Source: Actinocatenispora sp963805605 (GTDB taxonomy: Bacteria; Actinomycetota; Actinomycetes; Mycobacteriales; Micromonosporaceae). Taken from it: 64,000 nucleotides of DNA. The notes beneath the pieces were generated by a model that saw nothing but the letters and a program-made list of their open reading frames with translations, made no database searches and was not told the DNA's origin. Positions within the stretch are counted from its first letter, which is position 1. The number at the start of each line of letters is the position of its first letter. A program made the translations under genes and the position numbers. The DNA is taken from the NCBI GenBank assembly GCA_963805605.1, contig CAWDUX010000002.1:2790001-2854000 (forward strand), read 5' to 3'. This document shows positions 34,592 through 43,116 of this stretch, one piece after another.

Positions 34592-35695
34592 TCAGCTGTG
34601 GGGGATCTGGGTGAACCCCTTGACCTCCTCGGGCCGGCGTGGCCCCGGCCCGACGTATTTCGCGGACGGCCGGACCAGCCGGCCCAGCTTCTTCTGCTCC
34701 AGGATGTGCGCAGACCAGCCGCCGACCCGGGCGCAGGTGAACATCGAGGTGAACATGTCGGCCGGTACCTCGGCGAAGTCGAGTACCACCGCGGACCAGA
34801 ACTCGACGTTGGTGGCCAGCACCCGGTCCGGCCTGCGGGCCTGCAGTTCGGTCAGCGCCGCCTTCTCCAACGCCTCCGCGACCTGGAAGCGCGGCGCACC
34901 GAGCTCCTTGGCGGTGTGCCGCAGGGCACGGGCCCGGGGGTCCTCGGCCCGGTACACCCGGTGCCCGAAGCCCATCAGCCGCTCGCCCCGGTCCAGTACG
35001 CCCTTGACGTAGCCCTCGGCGTCGCCGGAGCGCTCCACCTCCTCGATCATGTGCAGCACCCGGGTCGGTGCCCCGCCGTGCAGCGGGCCGGACAGCGCGC
35101 CGATCGCACCGGAGATCGACGCGGCCACGTCCGCCCCGGTCGAGGCGATCACCCGGGCGGTGAAGGTGGAGGCGTTCATGCCGTGCTCGGAGGCGGAGGT
35201 GAAGTACGCGTCGACGGCCTTGACGTGCCGCGGGTCCGGGTCGCCGCGCCAGCGCCGCATGAACCGTTCGACGATCGTGCCGGCCTGGTCGACCTCGCGC
35301 TGCGGTACGGCCGGCAGACCGACCCCGCGCGCAGACTGGGCGATGAACGACAACGCGGTCACCGCGACCCGGGCCAGGTCGTTGCGGGCGTCGTCGTCGG
35401 AGATGTCCAGCAGCTGCCCGAGGCCCCAGTGCGGGGCGAGCAGCGCGACCGCGCTCTGTACGTCGACGCGTACGTCACCGGAGTGCACCGGGACCGGGAA
35501 GGGCTCGGCCGGCGGCAGGCCGTGGCCGAACTCGCCGTCGACCAGCAGGCCCCACACGTCGCCGTAGGCCACCCGACCGATCAGGTCCTCGATGTCCACC
35601 CCGCGGTAGCGCAGGGATCCGCCGGCCTTGTCGGGTTCGGCGATTTCGGTCTCGAAGGCGATGACACCCTCAAGGCCCGGTTTGAAGTCGGACAT
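34592..35695 (-). CDS. Citrate synthase 2
   Basis: A 367-residue citrate synthase condensing acetyl-CoA with oxaloacetate. It has the short, CitA/GltA2-type length. Active-site regions are visible: SEHGMNASTFTARVIAST with the first His, SGPLHGGAPTRVL with the second His, MGFGHRVYRAEDPRA, and the Asp-containing WSAVVLDFAEVP. The ATG at 35695 begins MSDFKPGLEGVIAFETEIAEP, the family N-terminus. It is transcribed toward serC but is separated from it by a terminator hairpin. It is divergent from pdxH across a 358-bp promoter region. The primary housekeeping enzyme may be another gene elsewhere. Confidence 0.93.
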   Translation of the reverse strand: MSDFKPGLEGVIAFETEIAEPDKAGGSLRYRGVDIEDLIGRVAYGDVWGLLVDGEFGHGLPPAEPFPVPVHSGDVRVDVQSAVALLAPHWGLGQLLDISDDDARNDLARVAVTALSFIAQSARGVGLPAVPQREVDQAGTIVERFMRRWRGDPDPRHVKAVDAYFTSASEHGMNASTFTARVIASTGADVAASISGAIGALSGPLHGGAPTRVLHMIEEVERSGDAEGYVKGVLDRGERLMGFGHRVYRAEDPRARALRHTAKELGAPRFQVAEALEKAALTELQARRPDRVLATNVEFWSAVVLDFAEVPADMFTSMFTCARVGGWSAHILEQKKLGRLVRPSAKYVGPGPRRPEEVKGFTQIPHS

Positions 35696-36053
35696 GCCGC
35701 GTGCTCCCAGATCTTCGTCGTTTGTGACGGATGTCGGGTGGCGGCCCCCGGCCCGAGGTCGTCCCCAGCGGTAGGCCGCCGTCGGCTGCGGCGTCCTTCC
35801 CGCCCACCTGCCGGTCTGTGGCCGAGCAGGCGACGGGACAGTGATGCTCCACCGATATCCTTACCGTCAAGTGTCCGTCGCCGGCACCTCGGGCTCCGTC
35901 GCTGTGGCTTATTCGACATTGCGGTGAGTGACCGGGTCTGTCGGTGTGGCAGCGGACTCGGCCACGGGCACCGTTGCGGACAGTGATGTCGCGCGCTCGC
36001 AACGCGTACGTGTCGCCCTGTTCATCGTGCGTCGGCCGGCGGAAGGATGCCCA
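35696..36053. other. Divergent promoter region, citrate synthase and pdxH
   Basis: A 358-bp region without a gene. An open frame runs through it into pdxH but lacks a ribosome site until GGAAGG before the GTG at 36054. I see no strong inverted repeat, and no -35/-10 pair stands out on either strand. Confidence 0.55.
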
Positions 36054-36752
36054 GTGTCGCAACAGTCTCCGGAAGCGTCCGGTACGCCGCGCCCGGTCGA
36101 AGCGCTCGACCCGGCCCGGCTGGCCGCGATGCGCTGGGAGTACACCACCACCGGGATCGACTGGGCGGACATGGCCGCCGGCTGGCACGACCAGTTGGGC
36201 CGGTGGCTGACCGACGCGGTCGAGGCCGGTCTGACCGAGCCCTCCGCGATGGTGCTGGCCTCCGCGGACGCATCCGGTCGATCCAGTAGCCGGTCGGTGC
36301 TGCTGAAGGGCTACGACGAGGTCGGCCTGACCTTCTACACCAACTACCGGTCCCGTAAGGGCGAGGAACTGACCGCGAACCCGTACGCGAGTGTCACGTT
36401 CCCCTGGTACGGGCTGCACCGGCAGGTGCATGCGCGCGGTCCGGTCACCCCGCTGCCGGCCGCCGAGTCCGAGGCGTACTTCGCTGGCCGGCCGCGCGGT
36501 GCGCAGCTCGGCGCATGGTCGAGCCCGCAGTCCCGGGTGATCGACTCCCGCGACGTGTTGGACGAGGCGTTCGCCCGTTACGCCGACCGCTGGCCGGACG
36601 GTACGCAGGTGCCCCGGCCAGCGGACTGGGGTGGGTTCCGGCTGGCCCCGGAACAGGTGGAGTTCTGGCAGGGCCGGCAGAACCGGGTGCATGACCGGTT
36701 GTGTTACCGCCGGGAGGGCCGGCGCTGGAGCCGGGTGCGGCTGGCCCCCTGA
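36054..36752 (+). CDS. pdxH: Pyridoxamine 5'-phosphate oxidase
   Basis: A 232-residue FMN enzyme that oxidises pyridoxamine or pyridoxine 5'-phosphate to pyridoxal 5'-phosphate. Typical motifs: DWADMAAGWHDQLGRWL, PSAMVLASADASGRSSSRSV with the FMN-contact Arg/Ser, LTFYTNYRSRKGEEL, QVHARGPVTPLPAAESEAYF, and the C-terminal EFWQGRQNRVHDR and RRWSRVRLAP. The GTG at 36054 has GGAAGG seven bases upstream and gives the normal length. It is a core cofactor gene; PLP enzymes such as SerC in this window depend on it. There is nothing unusual in the sequence. Confidence 0.95.
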   Translation: MSQQSPEASGTPRPVEALDPARLAAMRWEYTTTGIDWADMAAGWHDQLGRWLTDAVEAGLTEPSAMVLASADASGRSSSRSVLLKGYDEVGLTFYTNYRSRKGEELTANPYASVTFPWYGLHRQVHARGPVTPLPAAESEAYFAGRPRGAQLGAWSSPQSRVIDSRDVLDEAFARYADRWPDGTQVPRPADWGGFRLAPEQVEFWQGRQNRVHDRLCYRREGRRWSRVRLAP

Positions 36753-36806
36753 CCCGCGGCGGCGAGGTCTGTCGCGGGCAGTTCGGCCACCCTCGGGTCA
36801 GTTCGG

Positions 36807-37739
36807 TCAGCTCACGACGGTCAGTACGAGCTTGCCTCTGGTGCGGCCGGCCTCGCCCACCTCGTGTGCCTTCGCGGCGTCGGCGAGGGGAAAGGTCGCG
36901 GCGATCTCGACCCGTAGCTGGCCGGATTCCACCAGGTCGGTGAGTTGTTCCAGGCCGTGGTGGTCAGGCTCGACGAGCATGTCGAGGACCCGTACGCCCG
37001 CTGCCCGCGCGGCGGTCGACGCCCCAGGGCCAGCGCCGTCCGCCACCGGGATCAGCGTCCCGCCCGGGCGCAGTACGTCGACCAGCCCGGTGTCGCCGCC
37101 GACCAGGTCGAGAGCCACGTCCACCGGTTCGATCGAGGCCAGTCCGTCGCCGGTGTAGTCGATCGGTTCGTCCACGCCGAGTGAGCGGAGGAAGTCGTGC
37201 TTGCCGGCGCGCGCCGTACCGAGCACGTACGCGCCCCGTGCCTTGGCGATCTGTACCGCGAGGTGCCCGACGCCCCCGGCCGCCGCGCTGACCAGTACCC
37301 GCTGGCCGGGCTGGAGGTCGGCGGTGTCGACGAGCGCCTGCCAGGCGGTGAGCCCGGCCAACGGCAGCCCGGCGGCCTGTACGTGCGTCAGCCCGGCCGG
37401 TGTGGCGGCGAAGTGTCGGGACGGCGCGGTCAGGTACTCGCCGTAGCCGCCGGCCGGTCGCGGGAACCACGGCATGCCGTACACCGGGTCGCCGACGGTG
37501 AACCGGGTGACCCCGGCTCCCAGTTCGGTCACCACCCCGGCCACGTCCCAGCCGAGGACAAGCGGAAACCCGGCGTCTGCGCCGAGGCCACCGGCCGCCC
37601 GGACCTTCCAGTCGACCGGGTTGACGCCCGCCGCGTGCACCTGCACCAGCACCTCGGTGGGGCCGGGTGCCGGGCGCTCCCGCTCGGCCGGCCGCAGTAC
37701 CTCCGGCCTGCCCAGGCTGTTCTGTTCCATGACTCGCAT
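36807..37739 (-). CDS. NADP-dependent quinone-reductase-like oxidoreductase (MDR family)
   Basis: A 310-residue zinc-independent medium-chain dehydrogenase. The GroES-like N-terminal part has VLVQVHAAGVNPVDWKVR and GWDVAGVVTELGAGV; the Rossmann part has VLVSAAAGGVGHLAVQIAKA as the NADP loop, and the zinc-ligand cysteines are absent. Members reduce quinones, enones or aldehydes. The ATG at 37739 has AGGGAA about ten bases upstream; an ATG at 37757 is a weaker alternative. The HxlR regulator at 37871 is divergent with 131 bp between starts, a common arrangement in which the regulator senses the same electrophile that the reductase removes. Confidence 0.88.
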   Translation of the reverse strand: MRVMEQNSLGRPEVLRPAERERPAPGPTEVLVQVHAAGVNPVDWKVRAAGGLGADAGFPLVLGWDVAGVVTELGAGVTRFTVGDPVYGMPWFPRPAGGYGEYLTAPSRHFAATPAGLTHVQAAGLPLAGLTAWQALVDTADLQPGQRVLVSAAAGGVGHLAVQIAKARGAYVLGTARAGKHDFLRSLGVDEPIDYTGDGLASIEPVDVALDLVGGDTGLVDVLRPGGTLIPVADGAGPGASTAARAAGVRVLDMLVEPDHHGLEQLTDLVESGQLRVEIAATFPLADAAKAHEVGEAGRTRGKLVLTVVS

Positions 37740-37828
37740 CCGTGCTGTTCCCTTCATGTCGCGGTCGGGTGGTGCCGTACCGGCCCTGGCGTGTGGCCGG
37801 CCGCCCGGTCCATGATGGGTCGGGTAGT

Positions 37829-37843
37829 TTCTGACCGCTAGAA
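37829..37843. promoter_or_regulatory. Possible HxlR operator between divergent genes
   Basis: TTCT-seven bases-AGAA lies midway between the two divergent start codons. The arms are short, so this is a weak call supported mainly by the divergent regulator-target layout. Confidence 0.25.
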
Positions 37844-37870
37844 GGCACCTGAAAGTCGTGTAGGTACCCC

Positions 37871-38287
37871 ATGGAAACCATTGCTGAGCAGTGCGACGAT
37901 CAGCCGGACGCGTACCTGCGGCTGTGCCCGTGCCGCAACCTGCTCGACCTGATCGCCAACAAATGGACCACGCTGATCATCGGCGCGCTCGCCGAGCGCG
38001 AGCACCGTTTCGGTGAGCTGCGCCGCCGGGTGGAGGGCATCAGCCAGAAGGTGCTCACCGCGAACCTGCGCGAACTGGAACGGGACGGGCTGGTCCGCCG
38101 TACGGTCTACCCGACCGCACCGCCGTCGGTCGGGTACGCGCTGACCGGCCTGGGCCACAGCCTCACCGCACCCCTGATAGCGGTACGGGTGTGGACCGAG
38201 GAACACGTCGCCGACATCGGCGCCGCCCGGCTGGCGTTCGACGCCCGGGCGGCCCTGCCGCCCGTGCCGACCAGAGCGGACCGGTAG
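37871..38287 (+). CDS. HxlR-family transcriptional regulator
   Basis: A 138-residue winged-helix regulator. The pattern CPCRNLLDLIANKWTTLII holds the conserved cysteine(s) before the first helix of the HxlR core; the recognition helix region is GISQKVLTANLRELERDGLV, and the wing is RRTVYPTAPPSVGYALT. In relatives such as YodB and HypR an N-terminal Cys senses quinones or oxidants; Cys residues here (two in CPCRN) fit that role, which is inference. The ATG at 37871 gives the usual N-terminus. It most likely controls the divergent oxidoreductase and itself. Confidence 0.9.
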   Translation: METIAEQCDDQPDAYLRLCPCRNLLDLIANKWTTLIIGALAEREHRFGELRRRVEGISQKVLTANLRELERDGLVRRTVYPTAPPSVGYALTGLGHSLTAPLIAVRVWTEEHVADIGAARLAFDARAALPPVPTRADR

Positions 38288-38327
38288 GGTCCACACTGGA
38301 CTATCCGACTTCGGGAGGCACCTCGGC

Positions 38328-39245
38328 ATGGTGGGCAGGGCGCTGTCGGGCGAGCAGTGGGACATCATCTCCGGCGGCCACCGGGCCACCGTCGTCGAGG
38401 TCGGTGGCGGGCTGCGCGAGTACACAGTGGACGGTTTCGCGGTCCTCGACGGCTACCGGGAGGACGAGCTGTGCCCGGGCGGCGTCGGTCAGATCCTCGC
38501 GCCGTGGCCCAACCGCACCGGCGACGGCCAGTACACCTTTCAAGGAACGTCGCACCAGCTGGCGCTGAGTGAAGCCAGGACGCACAACGCGATCCACGGC
38601 CTGGTCCGGTGGCTGCGCTGGCAGCGCATCGCCGGCAGCCCCGACTCGGTCACCGTCGGTTGCGCGCTGCCGGCCCAGCCGGGTTATCCGTGGCCGCTGA
38701 CCCTGACCACCCGGTGGTCGGTGTCCAGCTACGGGATGCGGGTCGAGCACAGCGCCACCAACCTCGGTCAGGACGCCGCACCGTTCGGGCTCGGCTGCCA
38801 CCCGTACCTGAAGCTGTCCGGTGCGGTGGACGACTGGACCCTGCACCTGCCGGCCCGCACCGTACTGCGTACCGACGAACGGTCCCTGCCGGCCGGTGAT
38901 GACCCGGTCACCGGCAGTGGGGTCGACTTCAGCTCGCCGCGCCAGATCGCCGACACGAGCCTGGACACCGCGTACACCGACCTGGTACGGGGACTCGCCG
39001 ACACCATCGACGTCACGCTGACCAACGCGGCCGGGGACACCGCCACCCTGTGGGCGGACGAGTCGTTCCGCTGGATCCAGGTGTTCACCGCCGATACGCT
39101 GCACCCGCCGCGGGCCCGCCGGGCGGTCGCGGTCGAGCCGATGACCTGCCCACCGGACGCGCTGCGTACCGACCGGGACCTGATCGTGCTGGCGCCGGGC
39201 GAGACCTGGCGTGGCGCCTGGGGGATCCGTACCGCGATCCGGTGA
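38328..39245 (+). CDS. Aldose 1-epimerase family protein
   Basis: A 305-residue beta-sandwich protein of the galactose-mutarotase superfamily. Visible marks are ILAPWPNRTGDGQYTF with the substrate Arg, ARTHNAIHGLVRW with a His, FGLGCHPYLKL with the catalytic-type His, and VEPMTCPPDAL with the catalytic-type Glu. Such enzymes interconvert sugar anomers, and many actinobacterial ones act on unidentified sugars. The ATG at 38328 has GGGAGG ten bases upstream. It is 40 bp after the HxlR gene in the same direction and might be read through from it, though a functional link is not evident. Confidence 0.9.
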   Translation: MVGRALSGEQWDIISGGHRATVVEVGGGLREYTVDGFAVLDGYREDELCPGGVGQILAPWPNRTGDGQYTFQGTSHQLALSEARTHNAIHGLVRWLRWQRIAGSPDSVTVGCALPAQPGYPWPLTLTTRWSVSSYGMRVEHSATNLGQDAAPFGLGCHPYLKLSGAVDDWTLHLPARTVLRTDERSLPAGDDPVTGSGVDFSSPRQIADTSLDTAYTDLVRGLADTIDVTLTNAAGDTATLWADESFRWIQVFTADTLHPPRARRAVAVEPMTCPPDALRTDRDLIVLAPGETWRGAWGIRTAIR

Positions 39246-39347
39246 GCGCGAGCTGCCGGCGGACCCCGGGTCGTCGTGCCGGCAGGTCCGACCGCACCGG
39301 CCGCTACCCTGTTGGCGTACCGGTCGGGTGGAAGGAGGGGTGAGCTC

Positions 39348-39653
39348 GTGATCTTCAGGGCGGTGCGGGAGGGGAAACCGTACCCCGATCATGGCATGAC
39401 GATGAAGCAGTGGGCGGACATCCCGCCGCGCCCGGTCCGGCTCGACCAGCTCGTCACCACCAAGCGCAACCTGGCCCTCGACCGCCTGCTCGCCGAGGAC
39501 TCCACCTTCTACGGGGACCTGTTCCCGCACGTGGTGGAGTGGGACGGCGCGCTCTACCTGGAGGACGGGCTGCACCGGGCGCTGCGTGCCGCACTGCAGC
39601 AGCGCACCTCCATCCACGCCCGGGTGAAGATCCTCAGCGCTGCGGGGGTCTGA
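39348..39653 (+). CDS. Small ParB-N-like conserved protein
   Basis: A 101-residue cytosolic protein from the GTG at 39348, with GGAGGGG eight bases upstream. It is a widely conserved actinobacterial family; some annotation pipelines name relatives VapB antitoxins, for which I see no basis. The order of elements (VRLDQLVTTKRNL, FPHVVEWDGALYLEDGLHRALRAALQ, RTSIHARVKIL) recalls the ParB/sulfiredoxin N-terminal fold, where a D-G-x-H-R loop binds nucleotide. That fold match is my inference from pattern. The next gene, an alpha/beta hydrolase, converges with it only four bases away. Confidence 0.75.
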   Translation: MIFRAVREGKPYPDHGMTMKQWADIPPRPVRLDQLVTTKRNLALDRLLAEDSTFYGDLFPHVVEWDGALYLEDGLHRALRAALQQRTSIHARVKILSAAGV

Positions 39654-39657
39654 GAGA

Positions 39658-40557
39658 TCAGCGCGCGTGCGTGGAGATGAAGCCACGCACCGTCGTTGCG
39701 TAGTCCTCAGGTTCCTCCAACTGGACGAAGTGCCCCGAGTTGGGAAAGACGCGCAGCTGCCCTTCCGGCACCTGCTCCTGGAAACCCTGGATCTGACCGG
39801 GCCCGGTGACCAGGTCGTGCTGACCCTTCATCAACAGCGCCGGTACGGCCAGGCCGGCGAGCAGCGGCACCATCGAGGACAGTACGTCGGGGGCCTCCAG
39901 CAGCCGCTTGGCGTGCGTGTCGCCCCGCGCCTGCCAGTCCGGCGGGAACGGGTTGATCTCGTCCAACTGCCGCAGCGAGTCCCGGGCGTGCGGCTGGTGG
40001 GCGAACAGGTCGAAGTAGCGGCCGTGCCCGTGCAGCCCGGACAGCAGCTCCGCGGCCTCCCAGCGGTCGACCGACGCGCCGGCCAGCAGCAGATGGCACC
40101 GGGCGGCCGACACCTCGTCACCGGCATCGGTGAACAGCCGCGCCGCCACCGGCAGCTTCAGCCGGTCCGTCTCGGCGATGTCCCAGGCCGGGTTCTCGAA
40201 GATGACAGCACTGACCCGGTCCGGGTGCTCCCGCGCGTACCGCAACGCCACCCGACCGCCGAACGAGTGCCCCAGTACGGTCCACTCCCTGATCCCCAAT
40301 GCCGCACGCAGCGACTCGCAGTCCGCAACCAGATCACTTTCGGTCAGTGGCTGGTCGTCGCCGAGCGGATCGGAGCGCAGTACGCCGCGCTGGTCCAGGC
40401 CGATCAGCCGGAGCCGGTCGCCCAGCCGGTCGCCCTGCCAGGTCATGAACTCGTGGCAGCCCATCCCCGGCCCGCCGTGCAGGTAGAGCAGCGGGGGTGC
40501 GTCGGGCCGGCCCCGTACGTCCAGGAACAGCCGGCCGTCCGACGAGTCCACATGCAT
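39658..40557 (-). CDS. Alpha/beta hydrolase (proline iminopeptidase-like)
   Basis: A 299-residue hydrolase. The oxyanion region YLHGGPGMGCHEF and the nucleophile elbow VLGHSFGGRVAL are those of the proline iminopeptidase branch; MKGQHDLVTGP supplies the acid, and FPNSGHFVQLEEPEDY supplies the catalytic His. The ATG at 40557 has GGGAGGTG eight bases upstream. There is no signal peptide, so the enzyme is cytosolic. The substrate may be a peptide, ester or lactone; the sequence does not tell. It is convergent with the ParB-N-like gene and divergent from the DUF4230 gene. Confidence 0.88.
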   Translation of the reverse strand: MHVDSSDGRLFLDVRGRPDAPPLLYLHGGPGMGCHEFMTWQGDRLGDRLRLIGLDQRGVLRSDPLGDDQPLTESDLVADCESLRAALGIREWTVLGHSFGGRVALRYAREHPDRVSAVIFENPAWDIAETDRLKLPVAARLFTDAGDEVSAARCHLLLAGASVDRWEAAELLSGLHGHGRYFDLFAHQPHARDSLRQLDEINPFPPDWQARGDTHAKRLLEAPDVLSSMVPLLAGLAVPALLMKGQHDLVTGPGQIQGFQEQVPEGQLRVFPNSGHFVQLEEPEDYATTVRGFISTHAR

Positions 40558-40740
40558 GCCGCTGCACCTCCCTGCCGGTTTGCCCCAGCGTATCGGCCCG
40601 GTGACGGGTCGAACCCCCGGTTCGCCGTCAGCGCACACCCCGACACGGTCATGGACGTCGGGTGGCGCTCCGGGCGTAGCGCCCATACGCTCAGGATGAT
40701 GGCCAGCCGACCATCACGGACATTGCGGTGGTGACAAACT

Positions 40741-41415
40741 ATGGCTCGCGCTGGGCGGGGCGCTCCGCCCCCCACGCCACGACGGTGGCCCGCCGTGCTG
40801 GCGGTCGTACTGGTCCTGGTACTCGCCGGTGCCCTGGTGCGCTCGCTGCACCTGGTGTCCTGGCCGTCGAACCCGTTCGCGGAGAAGAAGATCGACCGGA
40901 GCCAGCCGGTCCTGCTGCAGTCCATCCAGGACCTGTCCCGTTACGAGGCTGCGGCGGGCAACTTCCAGGTGGTCATCGACCTGGAACACGACGCGAAGTT
41001 CCTGCCCTCCTCGATCCGGGGGGACCGGACGCTGTTCGTGGCCGCCGGCACCGTCGATGCCTACGTCGACTTCGGCAAGCTCGGCAAGGACGGCCTGAAG
41101 TCCAACGCCAAACGTACGACCGTGTCGGTGCACCTGCCGCACGCCGCGCTGGAGAAGGCCAACCTGGATCAGAAGCGCAGCCATGTGGTCGCCCAGCAGC
41201 GCGGACTGTTCGACCGGTTCAAGGCTTTCCTGGGTGACGATCCGGACCGCCAGCACCAGCTCTACACCCTTGCCCAGCAGAAGATCGGGACCGCCGCCAA
41301 GGACAGCAAACTGGCCGCCCAGGCGGAACGGAACACCCGTGCCATGTTGACCGGGATGCTTCGTTCGCTGGGCTACACGACGGTCACCGTCACCTTCGGC
41401 GAGCCCGGATCCTGA
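40741..41415 (+). CDS. DUF4230 membrane-anchored protein
   Basis: A 224-residue protein with one N-terminal membrane segment (about PAVLAVVLVLVLAGALVRSL) and the rest outside. It matches DUF4230: LLQSIQDLSRYEAAAGNFQV, LFVAAGTVDAYVDFGKL, LPHAALEKANLD, and the late AERNTRAMLTGMLRSLGYTTVTV. Relatives occur in many actinomycetes and in Gram-positives as probable envelope proteins; no function is established. The ATG at 40741 follows a weak GGTGG site. The start of the divergent hydrolase is 183 bp away. Confidence 0.85.
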   Translation: MARAGRGAPPPTPRRWPAVLAVVLVLVLAGALVRSLHLVSWPSNPFAEKKIDRSQPVLLQSIQDLSRYEAAAGNFQVVIDLEHDAKFLPSSIRGDRTLFVAAGTVDAYVDFGKLGKDGLKSNAKRTTVSVHLPHAALEKANLDQKRSHVVAQQRGLFDRFKAFLGDDPDRQHQLYTLAQQKIGTAAKDSKLAAQAERNTRAMLTGMLRSLGYTTVTVTFGEPGS

Positions 41416-41674
41416 CCTCCCTCTACCGGACACGGTCCGGCCCGATGCGGCCGGCCGTCCGGTTGTGTACCGCACGTCGGACCCGCGCCGGGACGCGCCG
41501 AGGACCAGTGGTGACGTGCGTCCAACCACTCGCCGACCGCCGGAACGCGGCAGTAGGCTCGCAGGCGGCCCGGGGACGACGGCGTTTCCATGGCTGCCTG
41601 GGGCCTCCAGGCCCGGCGCGGTGGCCTGCGATGATGCCGCGACCCGGGCACGAGTCGGTGGGGGGAGAACTCAG

Positions 41675-43045
41675 GTGATCAGCGTCTTCGACCTGTTCAA
41701 GATCGGGATCGGGCCGTCCAGTTCACACACGGTGGGGCCGATGCGTGCGGCATCCCAGTTCGTCACCGCATTGAAGGCCGACGGGCTGCTCACGGACACC
41801 GCGCGAATCCGTTCGGAGCTGTACGGCTCCCTCGGCGCCACCGGTCACGGCCACGGCAGCGAGGCCGCCGTACTGCTCGGCCTGGCCGGCGAGGACCCGG
41901 AATCCGTCGACACCGCCGCCGTACCGACGCGGCTGGCGAAGATCCGGGCGGACCGGCGACTGACCCTGCTCGGCGGTCAGGAGATCGACTACTCCGACGA
42001 CACCGACCTCGTCCTGCACCGGCGCCGGTCGCTGCCGTTCCATCCCAACGGGATGATCTTCACCGCGTACGACGCCGCTGGCGCGGTGCTGCGTACCCGC
42101 ACGTACTACTCGGTCGGCGGCGGGTTCGTGGTCGACGAGTCCGCCTCCGGCGCCGACCGCATCAAGCCGGACGACACCGTGGTGCGCTTCCCGTTCCTCA
42201 CCGGAGCGCAGCTGCTGGATCGAGTGGCCGAGTCCGGCCTGCGGATCTCGGAGATCATGCTGGCCAACGAGACTTCCTGGCGTACCGAGTCCGAGATCCG
42301 GGGCAAGCTGCTGCGGATCTGGGCGGTGATGCAGGACTGCGTACGGCACGGTTGCGAGACCCGCGGTTCGCTGCCCGGTGGCCTGAAGGTGCAGCGCCGC
42401 GCGATGGAGATGCACCGGGCGTTGACGGGCGAGCACTATGCGACCGACCCGCTGCGGGTGATGGACTGGATCAGCCTGTTCGCTCTCGCGGTCAACGAGG
42501 AGAACGCCTCCGGCGGTCGGGTGGTCACCGCGCCGACCAACGGTGCCGCCGGCATCGTGCCCGCGGTGTTGCACTACTACTGGCGGTTCGTGCCGGGCGC
42601 CACCGACGATGGCGTCGTCCGGTTCCTGCTCACCGCAGGCGCGATCGGTGTGCTGTTCAAGGAGAACGCTTCGATCTCGGGTGCCGAGGTGGGCTGTCAG
42701 GGCGAGGTCGGTTCGGCCTGTTCGATGGCGGCGGGCGGTCTGACCGAGGTGCTGGGCGGTACTCCGGAGCAGGTGGAGAACGCGGCGGAGATCGCGATGG
42801 AGCACAATCTCGGCCTCACCTGCGATCCGGTCGGTGGACTGGTCCAGATCCCGTGTATCGAGCGCAACGCGGTCGCCGCGATCAAGGCGATCACCGCGGC
42901 CCGGATGGCGTTGCGCGGCGACGGCCAGCATCACGTGTCGCTGGACAAGGTCATCAAGACCATGCGGGAGACGGGGGCCGACATGAAGGTCAAGTACAAG
43001 GAGACGGCCCGGGGCGGGCTGGCGGTGAATGTGATCGAGTGCTGA
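41675..43045 (+). CDS. sdaA: L-serine ammonia-lyase (iron-sulfur serine dehydratase)
   Basis: A 456-residue single-chain enzyme that converts L-serine into pyruvate and ammonia with a [4Fe-4S] cluster. The N-terminal beta domain starts ISVFDLFKIGIGPSSSHTVG, the family hallmark; TAPTNGAAGIVPAVLHYY, ASISGAEVGCQGEVGSACSM and LTCDPVGGLVQIPCIERNA in the alpha domain carry the conserved cluster cysteines. The GTG at 41675 has GGGGAGAA upstream; the longer frame before it lacks similarity. It opposes the biosynthetic role of serC. The 259-bp upstream stretch was checked for a glycine-type riboswitch and none was found. Confidence 0.95.
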   Translation: MISVFDLFKIGIGPSSSHTVGPMRAASQFVTALKADGLLTDTARIRSELYGSLGATGHGHGSEAAVLLGLAGEDPESVDTAAVPTRLAKIRADRRLTLLGGQEIDYSDDTDLVLHRRRSLPFHPNGMIFTAYDAAGAVLRTRTYYSVGGGFVVDESASGADRIKPDDTVVRFPFLTGAQLLDRVAESGLRISEIMLANETSWRTESEIRGKLLRIWAVMQDCVRHGCETRGSLPGGLKVQRRAMEMHRALTGEHYATDPLRVMDWISLFALAVNEENASGGRVVTAPTNGAAGIVPAVLHYYWRFVPGATDDGVVRFLLTAGAIGVLFKENASISGAEVGCQGEVGSACSMAAGGLTEVLGGTPEQVENAAEIAMEHNLGLTCDPVGGLVQIPCIERNAVAAIKAITAARMALRGDGQHHVSLDKVIKTMRETGADMKVKYKETARGGLAVNVIEC

Positions 43046-43077
43046 GCCGCGCCAGTGCGGTGTGCGACACAAAACTT

Positions 43078-43100
43078 CCTACGTCAGCGTAGGCTACTAT
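43078..43100 (+). promoter_or_regulatory. Operator-like inverted repeat and -10 box of the hemolysin III gene
   Basis: CCTACG-TCAG-CGTAGG (43078-43093) is a perfect inverted repeat two bases before TACTAT (43095-43100), an excellent -10 hexamer 17 bases upstream of the start codon at 43117. A repressor bound there would block RNA polymerase. CTACG half-sites are typical of TetR-class operators, but no such gene is nearby. Confidence 0.5.
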
Positions 43101-43116
43101 CGGGTAACATTGCCGG

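Noticed and set aside
39348..39653. VapB-type antitoxin
   Set aside because: No toxin gene is adjacent and the pattern resembles a ParB-N-like domain rather than a DNA-binding antitoxin.
41416..41674. Glycine or serine riboswitch before sdaA
   Set aside because: Conserved glycine-aptamer sequence elements are absent; only a small CCGGAC-ACG-GTCCGG hairpin is present.
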